This document shows positions 35,051-42,213 of a DNA stretch of 43,026 bases, in pieces. Each line of letters starts with the position of its first letter. Position 1 is the first letter of the stretch. The notes beneath the pieces were generated by a model. The model saw nothing but the letters and a program-made list of their open reading frames with translations. It was not told the DNA's origin and ran no database searches. Origin of the DNA: Euryarchaeota archaeon Ods02 (GTDB lineage: Archaea > Halobacteriota > Halobacteria > Halobacteriales > Halorutilaceae). The position numbers and the translations under genes were made by a program. The stretch spans positions 1-43,026 of the forward strand of contig JAQZDA010000017.1 in the NCBI GenBank assembly GCA_028751075.1, written 5' to 3'.

Positions 35051-35136
35051 CTCTTGTCCTGTTTAACGCAGCAGGGGGTTTGAGGGTTCCGATAAGTCGT
35101 AGTGTATATGGAGGCTGGCTACTAAACAAATCCAAA

Positions 35137-36741
35137 GTGATCGAACCCCTGGTGGACTTCGTCGTCGACTTCGACGGCGAAGACTTCTCTCGAATGGCTC
35201 TCGCCGCCGCCCTTCTGCTCGCTTTCGCCGGCATCGTCCGCTCGGGCTTCCTCCGACGGACATGGGAGGTGGCGAACGAACGCCTCCTTTACGGCCTACC
35301 CATCGGTACCATCATAGTAGTCTCAATCAACGTCGCCTTCTTCTTCCTCGTCCAGCGCGGATGGGAACACCCCAGCGACCCCTTGTTCCTGCCGTTCATC
35401 TCGTGGTCTTACGAGTACCCCGCAGGCGTGCTTTCGAGCGCGATAGCGCACGCGAACTCCGGCCACATCACCGGTAACATGATGGCGACGTTGTTCTTCG
35501 CGCCTATAGCGGAGTACGTAGTCGGACACAAGAACTCCCGGCGTCCAGTGCTCCGCGCCGTCCTCTTCGTTCCTCTCCTCTGGTACGTCTTCGCCGTGGT
35601 ACCCGCGGCGTTCGCATGGGGGCCCGGACTGGGTTTCTCGGGAGCGGTCTTCGCGTTCTTCGGCTTCGTAGTGGTCTTCTACCCCGTCCGCGCTATCGTC
35701 ATGGTCGTGCTGATCTCCGTCGCCGGCAGCCTGTTCTCCGCGCTGCTGGACCCTATCTCGGTGCAGATAGCGGGTGAGCGGTTCGTCCAGCCGTCGTGGG
35801 CTAACGTCGCCATAGACGCCCACGTCATCGGCATGCTACTGGGCTTCGGCGTCGCACTGCTGTACGCCCGTAAGTACGACTACCCTATAGAGAGGTTCCG
35901 AGTCGGCGTCGCCGTCGTAGCTATCGCCATCCTGCAGGGGCTCTGGATCTTCGCGGTCTCCGACGGATCCACCTACTACCTGTATCAGGCTCTCGGCAAA
36001 GCCGTCGTCGTCGCGTTAGCCGTCGCACTGACGTATACGGCGTCGGAGATGGCGGCGGGCAGGGTGTTCAGCTGGAGCGACTTCAGCGCGAGGAGGTTGT
36101 TGACGTCGTCGTTCCTCCTGGTGCCGCTGGGAGTGTTCGTCCTCGTGGGAGTCTGGTGGCTGGCTTTGTTCGGAGCCATCGGTTTCGAGGAGGAACCCGA
36201 GGGCGTCGAGGTCGAGGACTACACGGTGTTCTACGGTGAAGACGTCGCCCTCGACCTGGTGGCTCCTTTCGACGAGATACTCGACGAGGAGATAACCTTC
36301 TCGGGTGTACTGGTCTCCAGCGACGAACGAGGCATCCGGACGGTGGCGGTGCAGCAGCGTCAGCTATCCCGGGACACGGACCGCACCGTCCGGGTCGGAG
36401 GTTTCGACTGGATGACAGAGGTCGACGTCAACAGGACGGGGATGACCTCCGTCACCGGTAACTCCACCTACACCATCGACGTGTCACACAACGAATCCGG
36501 ACAACAGACTGTATTCGACTCCGGCGCCGCCGACACAGAGAGCAAGGTAGAAGGCTGGGACGTCTCGCTGGAGACCGTCGACGGCCACCGGTTCGTGGTC
36601 CTCGACGACGAAGAGACGAAGCACCGTGTGTCTGTCAGGGAGACGTCGACTACCGCGCAGGGAGTCGAGGTCTGGAAGCGCGACAACCGGGTTTACGTCG
36701 AAGGTGAAGCCAGCCGCGCCGTAGTCGGCAGAGTCGGCTGA
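35137..36741 (+). CDS. Rhomboid-family intramembrane serine protease with C-terminal domain
   Basis: Counted from the GTG at 35137, this is a 534-residue membrane protein. I prefer that start because TGTATATG (about 35102-35109) lies about 30 nt before it; an in-frame TTG at 35080 and ATG at 35194 are alternatives. The rhomboid core has HxxxN (SGHITGNM, His110/Asn114), the GFSG nucleophile motif with Ser168 and the catalytic His229 in DAHVIGMLLGFG. Six or more core helices are followed by further helices to about residue 345. A long C-terminal extracytoplasmic-looking domain (about 350-534) rich in beta strands and acidic residues follows, larger than in most rhomboids. It would cleave membrane proteins; the substrate is unknown. 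Confidence 0.88.
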   Translation: MIEPLVDFVVDFDGEDFSRMALAAALLLAFAGIVRSGFLRRTWEVANERLLYGLPIGTIIVVSINVAFFFLVQRGWEHPSDPLFLPFISWSYEYPAGVLSSAIAHANSGHITGNMMATLFFAPIAEYVVGHKNSRRPVLRAVLFVPLLWYVFAVVPAAFAWGPGLGFSGAVFAFFGFVVVFYPVRAIVMVVLISVAGSLFSALLDPISVQIAGERFVQPSWANVAIDAHVIGMLLGFGVALLYARKYDYPIERFRVGVAVVAIAILQGLWIFAVSDGSTYYLYQALGKAVVVALAVALTYTASEMAAGRVFSWSDFSARRLLTSSFLLVPLGVFVLVGVWWLALFGAIGFEEEPEGVEVEDYTVFYGEDVALDLVAPFDEILDEEITFSGVLVSSDERGIRTVAVQQRQLSRDTDRTVRVGGFDWMTEVDVNRTGMTSVTGNSTYTIDVSHNESGQQTVFDSGAADTESKVEGWDVSLETVDGHRFVVLDDEETKHRVSVRETSTTAQGVEVWKRDNRVYVEGEASRAVVGRVG

Positions 36742-36764
36742 CCTAGGAGTAGGCGACTAACCAC

Positions 36765-37361
36765 CTACCCAGTGCTCTCTATCCGGTAGACCTCGACCTC
36801 GACTTCACGGACCTCGTCGTCGTGGAACTCGAACTTTCGCGGCAACGCCACCTCGCTCTCGAAGGCATGCGTCATCTCTCCTTCGACGTAGCTTTCCACG
36901 AACTCCAGGCTGCCGGTGTTGTGGACGGAGTACACGACGTCCGCGAGACGTTCGGCGGCGTCCAGGAAGGGTCTGTCGGCGCCAGGCTCCTGCGCGCCGA
37001 ACGGCGGGTTCATCACGGCTGCGGAGAACCTCTCATTAAACGGTATATCTCGGACGTCTCCGACGACGAACTCGACGCAGTCTTCTACGCCGAGAGTTGC
37101 TGCGTTCTCCCGCGCGACCTCCACCGCGGAGCGGTCGACATCGACTCCTACGACCGACGCACCCTGAAGCGCGGAACCTATAGACAGCACTCCGGTGCCG
37201 CAGCCGAGGTCCACGACGCTTTCGAGGTCGTCGTGCTGGCTGGCGAGATGCAGTAAGTGGCTGGCGAGGTCGGCGGGAGTCTCGTACTGCTCCAGGTCGA
37301 CATCCGGGTCTGAGAAACCCTCCACGTTCTCTAGCTCCATCGCGAGGTTCCGCCGTTTCAC
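36765..37361 (-). CDS. METTL5-like N6-adenine RNA methyltransferase
   Basis: This 198-residue SAM-dependent methyltransferase has DLGCGTGVLS (51-60, motif I), VVGVDVDRSA and the N6-adenine catalytic motif NPPF (118-121). The N-terminus RNLAMELENVEGFSDPDVDL followed by EQYETPADLA matches METTL5-type enzymes, which methylate an adenine of small-subunit rRNA in eukaryotes. An rRNA substrate here is inferred. The start is a GTG at 37361; a TATA-like element lies 26 nt upstream and appears to be shared with the divergent UspA gene. Confidence 0.9.
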   Translation of the reverse strand: MKRRNLAMELENVEGFSDPDVDLEQYETPADLASHLLHLASQHDDLESVVDLGCGTGVLSIGSALQGASVVGVDVDRSAVEVARENAATLGVEDCVEFVVGDVRDIPFNERFSAAVMNPPFGAQEPGADRPFLDAAERLADVVYSVHNTGSLEFVESYVEGEMTHAFESEVALPRKFEFHDDEVREVEVEVYRIESTG

Positions 37362-37383
37362 GTTCTATGTAACGGCGACAAGA

Positions 37384-37391
37384 GATAAAAA
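37384..37391. promoter_or_regulatory. Shared bidirectional TATA-like element
   Basis: GATAAAAA (minus strand TTTTTATC) is centred about 26 nt from both the GTG of the METTL5-like gene (37361) and the ATG of the UspA-like gene (37414). One element appears to set both leaderless starts. Confidence 0.5.
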
Positions 37392-37413
37392 GGACGCGCG
37401 TGAATCAGGGTCT

Positions 37414-37836
37414 ATGTCGGACTACGACACAGCGTTGTTCGCAGTCAGCTTCTACCTCCTGGACGACGACGAGCTATGGGAGCATGGCGTTGAGTTCATC
37501 AGCAGCCTCGACGTCGACGTCCACCTGCTGTCGCTCACTCTCGAGGACGAATCAGAGGACGAACGCCGGGAGCATCGTCAGGGTTTCGAGGAGTTCGCCG
37601 AAGGCCTGCGAGACGAAGGGATAGAGGTTGAGGAAGACCTTCGCGAGGATGAGGTAGGATACGAGGAGGTATCATCTACGATCGCAGATGAAGCAGAGGA
37701 ACACGAAGTGCTCATCATGGGTCACACCCGGGTCCGGGATCCCGAGAGCTGGACGACGGCAGACGACCTGATCAACACTGTCTCGGTACCCGTCGTCGTC
37801 ATACCCCTTAACGCGCCCAGGTTCCGGGGAATATAG
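37414..37836 (+). CDS. Universal-stress-protein-like (Usp fold) protein
   Basis: This 140-residue protein begins MSDYDTALFAVSFYLLDDDE. It has a Usp-type fold: an alternating alpha/beta pattern, DVDVHLLSLTLEDES, VSSTIADEAEEHEVLIMGHT and a final VSVPVVVIPLN strand. The canonical glycine-rich ATP-binding loop G-2x-G-9x-G-S is replaced by GHTRVRDPESWTTADDLI, so it probably does not bind ATP. Start chosen by leaderless spacing to the TATA-like element at 37384-37391. It shares a divergent promoter with the METTL5-like gene. Confidence 0.85.
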   Translation: MSDYDTALFAVSFYLLDDDELWEHGVEFISSLDVDVHLLSLTLEDESEDERREHRQGFEEFAEGLRDEGIEVEEDLREDEVGYEEVSSTIADEAEEHEVLIMGHTRVRDPESWTTADDLINTVSVPVVVIPLNAPRFRGI

Positions 37837-37865
37837 CTACTGTACCGCGAGAACGGTGGAAAACC

Positions 37866-37871
37866 GTATTA
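37866..37871 (+). promoter_or_regulatory. TATA box of the second PGF-CTERM gene
   Basis: GTATTA lies 26-27 nt upstream of the ATG at 37895, in the leaderless spacing. Confidence 0.45.
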
Positions 37872-37894
37872 GGACCGGGCGCCTACCAGTTAAC

Positions 37895-38524
37895 ATGAAG
37901 CAGACCTCGAAGATAGCTTCGTCCACTCTAGCGTTCGCCCTGGTAGCCATCGCTGCTATAACGTTGACCACGGGTGTAGCCGCTGCCTCGATCTCCATCG
38001 ACCTCAGCGTGGACAACGAGACGGTGGACGACGGTGACTCGGTGGAGGTCGACGGGATCGCCGAGATCGAGATATACGTCGAGTCCGAACGTGACCTCAA
38101 CTTCGTCCGTACGACGCTGGGTACGGAGGAGTACGCAGTTGGGGTTAACGCGACGGAGTTCCATCTCAACCAGACGTTGACGACGACCCTCGGAGAGAAC
38201 ACGTACACCGTGTACGCGGAGGACGTGGACGAGAGTTCAGCGTCGAAATCGGTCACCCTGGATCGACCTCCGAGGACGGAGGCCGAGTTCAGGCAAGTGG
38301 TTCAGCAGTACGAGAGAGATCTCGAACTGATAGAGAGCGAGATGGAGGGGCTGCGGGAGGCGCGGGACAACCTATCGGCCGAGAACGAACAGCTGAGGCA
38401 CCAGATTCAGGAGCTAGAGGAGGAGCTAGAGGAAGAGGAGGGTCTACCCGGGTTTGGCGTCGGGGTAGCGGTGGCGGCGCTTCTGACAGCTGCTGCTTAC
38501 AGAGTCCGAAAGAAGAGGATCTGA
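37895..38524 (+). CDS. Secreted coiled-coil surface protein with PGF-CTERM anchor
   Basis: This 209-residue protein has a Sec signal peptide (MKQTSKIASSTLAFALVAIA through TTGVAAA), a beta-sandwich domain (about 33-125; ISIDLSVDNETVDDGDSVEV, ENTYTVYAED) and then a coiled coil of about 50 residues (EFRQVVQQYERDLELIESEM, ENEQLRHQIQELEEELEEEE). It ends LPGFGVGVAVAALLTAAAYR plus VRKKRI, a PGF-CTERM anchor. The coiled coil directly before the anchor could form a stalk or mediate oligomerisation at the surface. The 59-bp gap to the UspA-like gene upstream and a TATA of its own suggest a separate transcript. Confidence 0.85.
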   Translation: MKQTSKIASSTLAFALVAIAAITLTTGVAAASISIDLSVDNETVDDGDSVEVDGIAEIEIYVESERDLNFVRTTLGTEEYAVGVNATEFHLNQTLTTTLGENTYTVYAEDVDESSASKSVTLDRPPRTEAEFRQVVQQYERDLELIESEMEGLREARDNLSAENEQLRHQIQELEEELEEEEGLPGFGVGVAVAALLTAAAYRVRKKRI

Positions 38525-38532
38525 AGGAGAGT

Positions 38533-39105
38533 TTAACGACCTCCCCCGAGGTTCTCCCTGCTCTCGAACGAGTCGCATTCGCCGACCCCGCTGAAACGAA
38601 CCGCTAACCTGCCGACCTTTCGGACGCGGTCCTCCAGCGAGCTGTCGACGAACTCGTCGTCCTCGAACGCGGAGTCCGACCGCGGCACCGCCGCCTGATG
38701 CGGTATGACCCAGGCGTTCAACGCTCGACAGACGCTACGGAGGTGTTCGAGCGCCGTGATCGGGAAGCTCCCTCCGCTGACTCCGATCAACCCCACGGTT
38801 TTGTCCTCGAACTCGTCGAAGCCACAGTGGTCGAGTATCGACTTGATGACGGAGGAGTACGAGCCGTGGTACATAGGGGTAGCGAGCACTATGGAGTCCG
38901 CCTCTCGCAATGTTTCGACGTACCCGGGGTCGCTTTCTGCCGCGGGGTCGAACGCCCGCACGTCGTAGTTTCGTGGATCGACCATGTCGGTGTCCGCCCC
39001 GGTTCTTTCTGCACCGCGGAGAGCTGCTTCAATAGCCTTCCTGGTGTGGCTGCCCTCTCTCTGACTTCCGCAGATTCCAGTAACGTTGACGTCGTCGGGT
39101 TCCAT
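38533..39105 (-). CDS. NADPH-dependent FMN reductase (flavodoxin-like)
   Basis: This 190-residue protein is a flavodoxin-fold FMN_red member. GICGSQREGSHTRKAIEAAL (10-29) is the phosphate-binding loop for FMN, SIVLATPMYHGSYSSVIKSI holds the isoalloxazine-binding TPxYHGS motif, and KTVGLIGVSGGSFPITALEH completes the site. It could reduce FMN, quinones, chromate or azo compounds with NAD(P)H. The C-terminal Asp/Glu-rich 40 residues are an acidic extension. It is divergent from the RCK protein gene (59 bp). Confidence 0.92.
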   Translation of the reverse strand: MEPDDVNVTGICGSQREGSHTRKAIEAALRGAERTGADTDMVDPRNYDVRAFDPAAESDPGYVETLREADSIVLATPMYHGSYSSVIKSILDHCGFDEFEDKTVGLIGVSGGSFPITALEHLRSVCRALNAWVIPHQAAVPRSDSAFEDDEFVDSSLEDRVRKVGRLAVRFSGVGECDSFESRENLGGGR

Positions 39106-39164
39106 GGCTCGCCTTCGTCCGAAGCCGGTAAACAGTTTTGGGGGTGGAGGTGCTGAACCATTCT

Positions 39165-39629
39165 ATGGAGAGGGATGAGTCGACCGAAGACTACGTCGTC
39201 GTGGTAGGGCACGGCTCTCTAACGCGGCCGATACTCGACCGGCTCGCCGGCGAGATAAGGTACGTGGAGGTGACTGACGACAGAGAGGTAGCCGAGAAGC
39301 TGGAGGCGAAGGGCTACGAAGTAAGGCTCGTCGAAGCGTACACCGCGGACGAACTGAGGGACGCAGGGGTCGCCGACGCCGTAGCAGTCGTAGTAGCGAG
39401 CGAGGACGATGCCGAAGACGCGATGGCAGTGTTGACGACGGCGGACGTCACAGACGCACGACTGGTAGCGGTGGCGTCTAACTCCGAGAACGCGGGCAAG
39501 CTAGAGCGCGCTGGCGCCGATGTCGTGTTCTCGCCGGCGGAGGTGGTCGGCCGACTGCTCGTGGAATCCGCGTTGACGGCCGAGGACACCGAGGAGATAG
39601 TCGACCGGATCCACGAAGCAGTCACCTGA
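39165..39629 (+). CDS. RCK/TrkA-N-like nucleotide-binding protein
   Basis: This 154-residue single-domain protein is of RCK/TrkA-N type. The start at 39165 has a Shine-Dalgarno GGAGGTG (39146-39152) 12 nt before. DYVVVVGHGSLTRPILDRLA is the NAD(H)-binding loop (GxGxxG degenerate as GHGSLT), followed by VAVVVASEDDAEDAMAVLTT and ERAGADVVFSPAEVVGRLLV. There is no membrane domain. The closing block resembles RAGADTVISPASIVGGLVAE of the K+ channel gene facing it, so the two are paralogous in this domain. It may be a separate regulatory subunit of that channel or of a Trk/Kef-type transporter. Confidence 0.85.
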   Translation: MERDESTEDYVVVVGHGSLTRPILDRLAGEIRYVEVTDDREVAEKLEAKGYEVRLVEAYTADELRDAGVADAVAVVVASEDDAEDAMAVLTTADVTDARLVAVASNSENAGKLERAGADVVFSPAEVVGRLLVESALTAEDTEEIVDRIHEAVT

Positions 39630-39713
39630 CCAGCAATGCTTTAGCATGACGAACCACCTGCTGCCTAACCCTCCATCTACTCCTGAACTGGCCGCGCGCT
39701 ACGACTCACCTGC

Positions 39714-40922
39714 TTAGGAGTTTCCATCACCGGAATCTGGGGTTTCGCCGTCTCCATCTCCGCCCCCTCTATCGGACTCCAGGTCCTCCTGAGTTCCCAT
39801 GGCTTCGTCGACCTGACGGCCAACGTCGACGCCGTGTATAGCGGACTCCGCCACCAACCCACCTACGATGCTCGCCGGACTTATCACGGTGTCCGCCCCT
39901 GCCCTACGGAGGTTCTCGACGTTCTCGACGTCGACGGCAGACGCAACTATCCTGGCGTCGGGAGCTAGCTCTCGCGCCGTCAACAGCGCGAAAGCGTCTC
40001 GTTCGTCGTGGTTGGTGGCAGCGACCACTGCCGCCGCCTCACTCACACGGGCTTTCTCAAGCGCTCGTTCGTCGGAGGGATCGGATTCGATTACCAGGAA
40101 CCCCCGGCTGCGTAGCTGTTTCGCCTGCTCTTCGTTGGTGGTCACGACCACAGCTTCCGCCCGTCCCTCGAGCTCACGTAGCACGGAGTCCGAGGGACCG
40201 CCGGTGCCGAGCACGACGACGTGCCCCTCCAGCGCCTCAAGCTGGCGCTCCGTCACCTTCCCCAGCGCCTTCGTCAACCGGTTCTCTATCGCAGGCGTCA
40301 CCAGGGTAGCGAGCGCGTACGCGAACGAAGCGGTGCCGACGACTATGAACGACAGTGCGAAAACCCGCGCTAGCTCAGTCGTCGGCGTGAGGTCGCCGTA
40401 ACCCACCGTGCTCATCGTCACGATGGTGTAGTAGAACGCGTCGATGGGGGTCTGCACCTCGGTGTACTGGTCGCGGAGGACGTAGCTTCCGAGGGTGCCG
40501 TATGCTATGGCTCCCGTGAGCGCGGCGGCGGCGCTCCATTGACCATGCGTCAACGACATCTCCCTCCGGAACCTCTCGCGGTTCGCGACCAGCGTAGGTA
40601 TCGCCGCCAGCGAAAGCAGTATCAGGGGTAAGGAGAGGAGGCTCGACTGCGCGACGCCCTGGAGCGCGGTGACGGGGTAGAGCACGAGCGCGCTGTACCA
40701 GGCGATACGGAGCCGTCGCTTCAGGCCCCACGCGCTCAATAGCATCGCGAAACCCGTGAACGCACCCGTAAGAGACACCGTCGTCCTTATGGCTTCCGGC
40801 ACGTAGGCTGCAAGAGGGGTGACGTGTGGCTGGTATCCGAGCGTGGCGATACCCGTTACTATAGATAGAACCGCTATCGCGGACGTCAGGGCTATCGCGA
40901 GACGTTCACCCTTCTTGCCCAT
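39714..40922 (-). CDS. Two-pore-helix K+ channel with RCK domain
   Basis: This 402-residue potassium channel starts at the ATG at 40922, where TTATTTCAA (40945-40952) lies about 26 nt upstream; the frame continues upstream but without support. Three or four N-terminal helices (about 10-115) precede the pore unit (132-210) with the K+ selectivity filter TVGYGD (172-177). The cytoplasmic RCK domain (about 225-375) has GHVVVLGTGGPSDSVLRELE and VVAATNHDERDAFALLTARE. A Gly/Asp/Glu tail ends the protein. In high-salt archaea it would take part in K+ homeostasis and is likely gated by a nucleotide or Ca2+. It converges with the stand-alone RCK gene (84 bp between stops). Confidence 0.92.
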   Translation of the reverse strand: MGKKGERLAIALTSAIAVLSIVTGIATLGYQPHVTPLAAYVPEAIRTTVSLTGAFTGFAMLLSAWGLKRRLRIAWYSALVLYPVTALQGVAQSSLLSLPLILLSLAAIPTLVANRERFRREMSLTHGQWSAAAALTGAIAYGTLGSYVLRDQYTEVQTPIDAFYYTIVTMSTVGYGDLTPTTELARVFALSFIVVGTASFAYALATLVTPAIENRLTKALGKVTERQLEALEGHVVVLGTGGPSDSVLRELEGRAEAVVVTTNEEQAKQLRSRGFLVIESDPSDERALEKARVSEAAAVVAATNHDERDAFALLTARELAPDARIVASAVDVENVENLRRAGADTVISPASIVGGLVAESAIHGVDVGRQVDEAMGTQEDLESDRGGGDGDGETPDSGDGNS

Positions 40923-40944
40923 GGAGGTTGGACGATAGCCCGGT

Positions 40945-40952
40945 TGAAATAA
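40945..40952 (-). promoter_or_regulatory. TATA box of the K+ channel gene
   Basis: Minus-strand TTATTTCA lies 26 nt upstream of the ATG at 40922 and supports this start over an upstream one at 41012. Confidence 0.5.
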
Positions 40953-41062
40953 CTGTCCGGTTCCAAGGGCGCTGAGACCGCGGATACACGCTCTATTGGT
41001 GGGGTCTGCCATGCAACTGTCACATAAGAAAATTGAATACCTCCGGCGTACGCCACAGGTAC

Positions 41063-42178
41063 ATGCACAAGGGACTGGAAGGCGTCGTAGTCGATGAATC
41101 GAGGATATGTGAGGTCGACGGCGAGTCTGGAGACATCTGGTACGCCGGCTACAACGTCGACGACCTCGTCGGCCGGTCGTCGTACGAGGAGCTGCTGTAT
41201 CTCCTCTGGAACGACCAGCTGCCGATGGAGGACGAGCTGAACGAGCTGGAGGAGGACCTGAGCACGAGCAGGGAGCTACCGAGCGACGTCGAAGCCCTCG
41301 TCGACAGTCAGGCGGACGCGGGTCCGATGGACGTGATGCGGACCGCGGTGTCTGCGCTCGCTGCCAGCGACGACGACGCCAACGACATCTCCCGGGAAGG
41401 ACTCGTTGAGAAGTCCACCGGTGTCATCGCGAAGATGCCTACGGTGCTTGCCCGCCAGCACCGCCGACGTGAAGGCCTCGAGCCGGTCGCGCCGCGTGAG
41501 GATCTCGGTCACGCCGCGAACTTCCTCTACATGCTCCACGGCGAGGAACCTACCGAGCGGGAGGCGCGGGCGATGGACGACACCCTCATCCTGTACGCGG
41601 AGCACGGGATGAACGCGTCGACGTTCTCTAGCGTGGTCACGGCGTCGACGGAGGCGAACGTCTACAGCTCGTTGACGAGCGCCGTCGGCACGCTGCAGGG
41701 CCCGCTCCACGGTGGCGCGACGGAGACTGTGGTGGAGATGCTGGAGGAGGTGGGCTCTGCGGACCGTGCGGAGAGCTGGGTGGAGGAGAAGATAGATAAC
41801 AGGGAGAAGATACCCGGGTTCGGCCACCGAGTGTACGAGGTGCCGGACCCCCGATGCAGGCATTTCGCCGCGCACATCGACGAGCTAGCGGACGACGAAG
41901 CACGGACGTGGTACGACACTGCGAACGCCGTCCGGGAGGAGGTCGAAGCCCGTCTCGGGGAGAAGGGTATCTACCCGAACACGGATCTCTACAGCGGCAC
42001 CCTCTATCGGGTGCTCGAGGTGCCGCCGGCGTTCTACACCGCGGTGTTCGCCGTCAGCCGCGTCGCAGGATGGAGCGCGCACGTGATGGAGCAGCTTGAG
42101 GACAACCGCATCATGCGTCCGCGGGTGAAGTACGTCGGTGAGAAGAACCGCGAGTACGTAGCGGTCGACGAGAGATAG
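41063..42178 (+). CDS. citZ: Citrate synthase (or 2-methylcitrate synthase)
   Basis: This 371-residue enzyme condenses acetyl-CoA (or propionyl-CoA) with oxaloacetate. Active-site residues are in place: His181 in EHGMNASTF, His216 in GPLHGGA, His255 in GFGHRVY and Asp308 in NTDLYSG. The length matches the short archaeal/Gram-positive type. The start at 41063 fits the family N-terminus (GLEGVVVDES) and the AT-rich ATAAGAAAATTGAAT (41026-41040) lies upstream. It converges with a PrpD-family gene 35 bp downstream; this neighbour raises the possibility of 2-methylcitrate synthase in propionate use, but sequence alone does not separate the two activities. Confidence 0.93.
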   Translation: MHKGLEGVVVDESRICEVDGESGDIWYAGYNVDDLVGRSSYEELLYLLWNDQLPMEDELNELEEDLSTSRELPSDVEALVDSQADAGPMDVMRTAVSALAASDDDANDISREGLVEKSTGVIAKMPTVLARQHRRREGLEPVAPREDLGHAANFLYMLHGEEPTEREARAMDDTLILYAEHGMNASTFSSVVTASTEANVYSSLTSAVGTLQGPLHGGATETVVEMLEEVGSADRAESWVEEKIDNREKIPGFGHRVYEVPDPRCRHFAAHIDELADDEARTWYDTANAVREEVEARLGEKGIYPNTDLYSGTLYRVLEVPPAFYTAVFAVSRVAGWSAHVMEQLEDNRIMRPRVKYVGEKNREYVAVDER

Positions 42179-42213
42179 AGCGAGAGCAGCGGCGGTTCCG
42201 TCTTATCGGTGGT

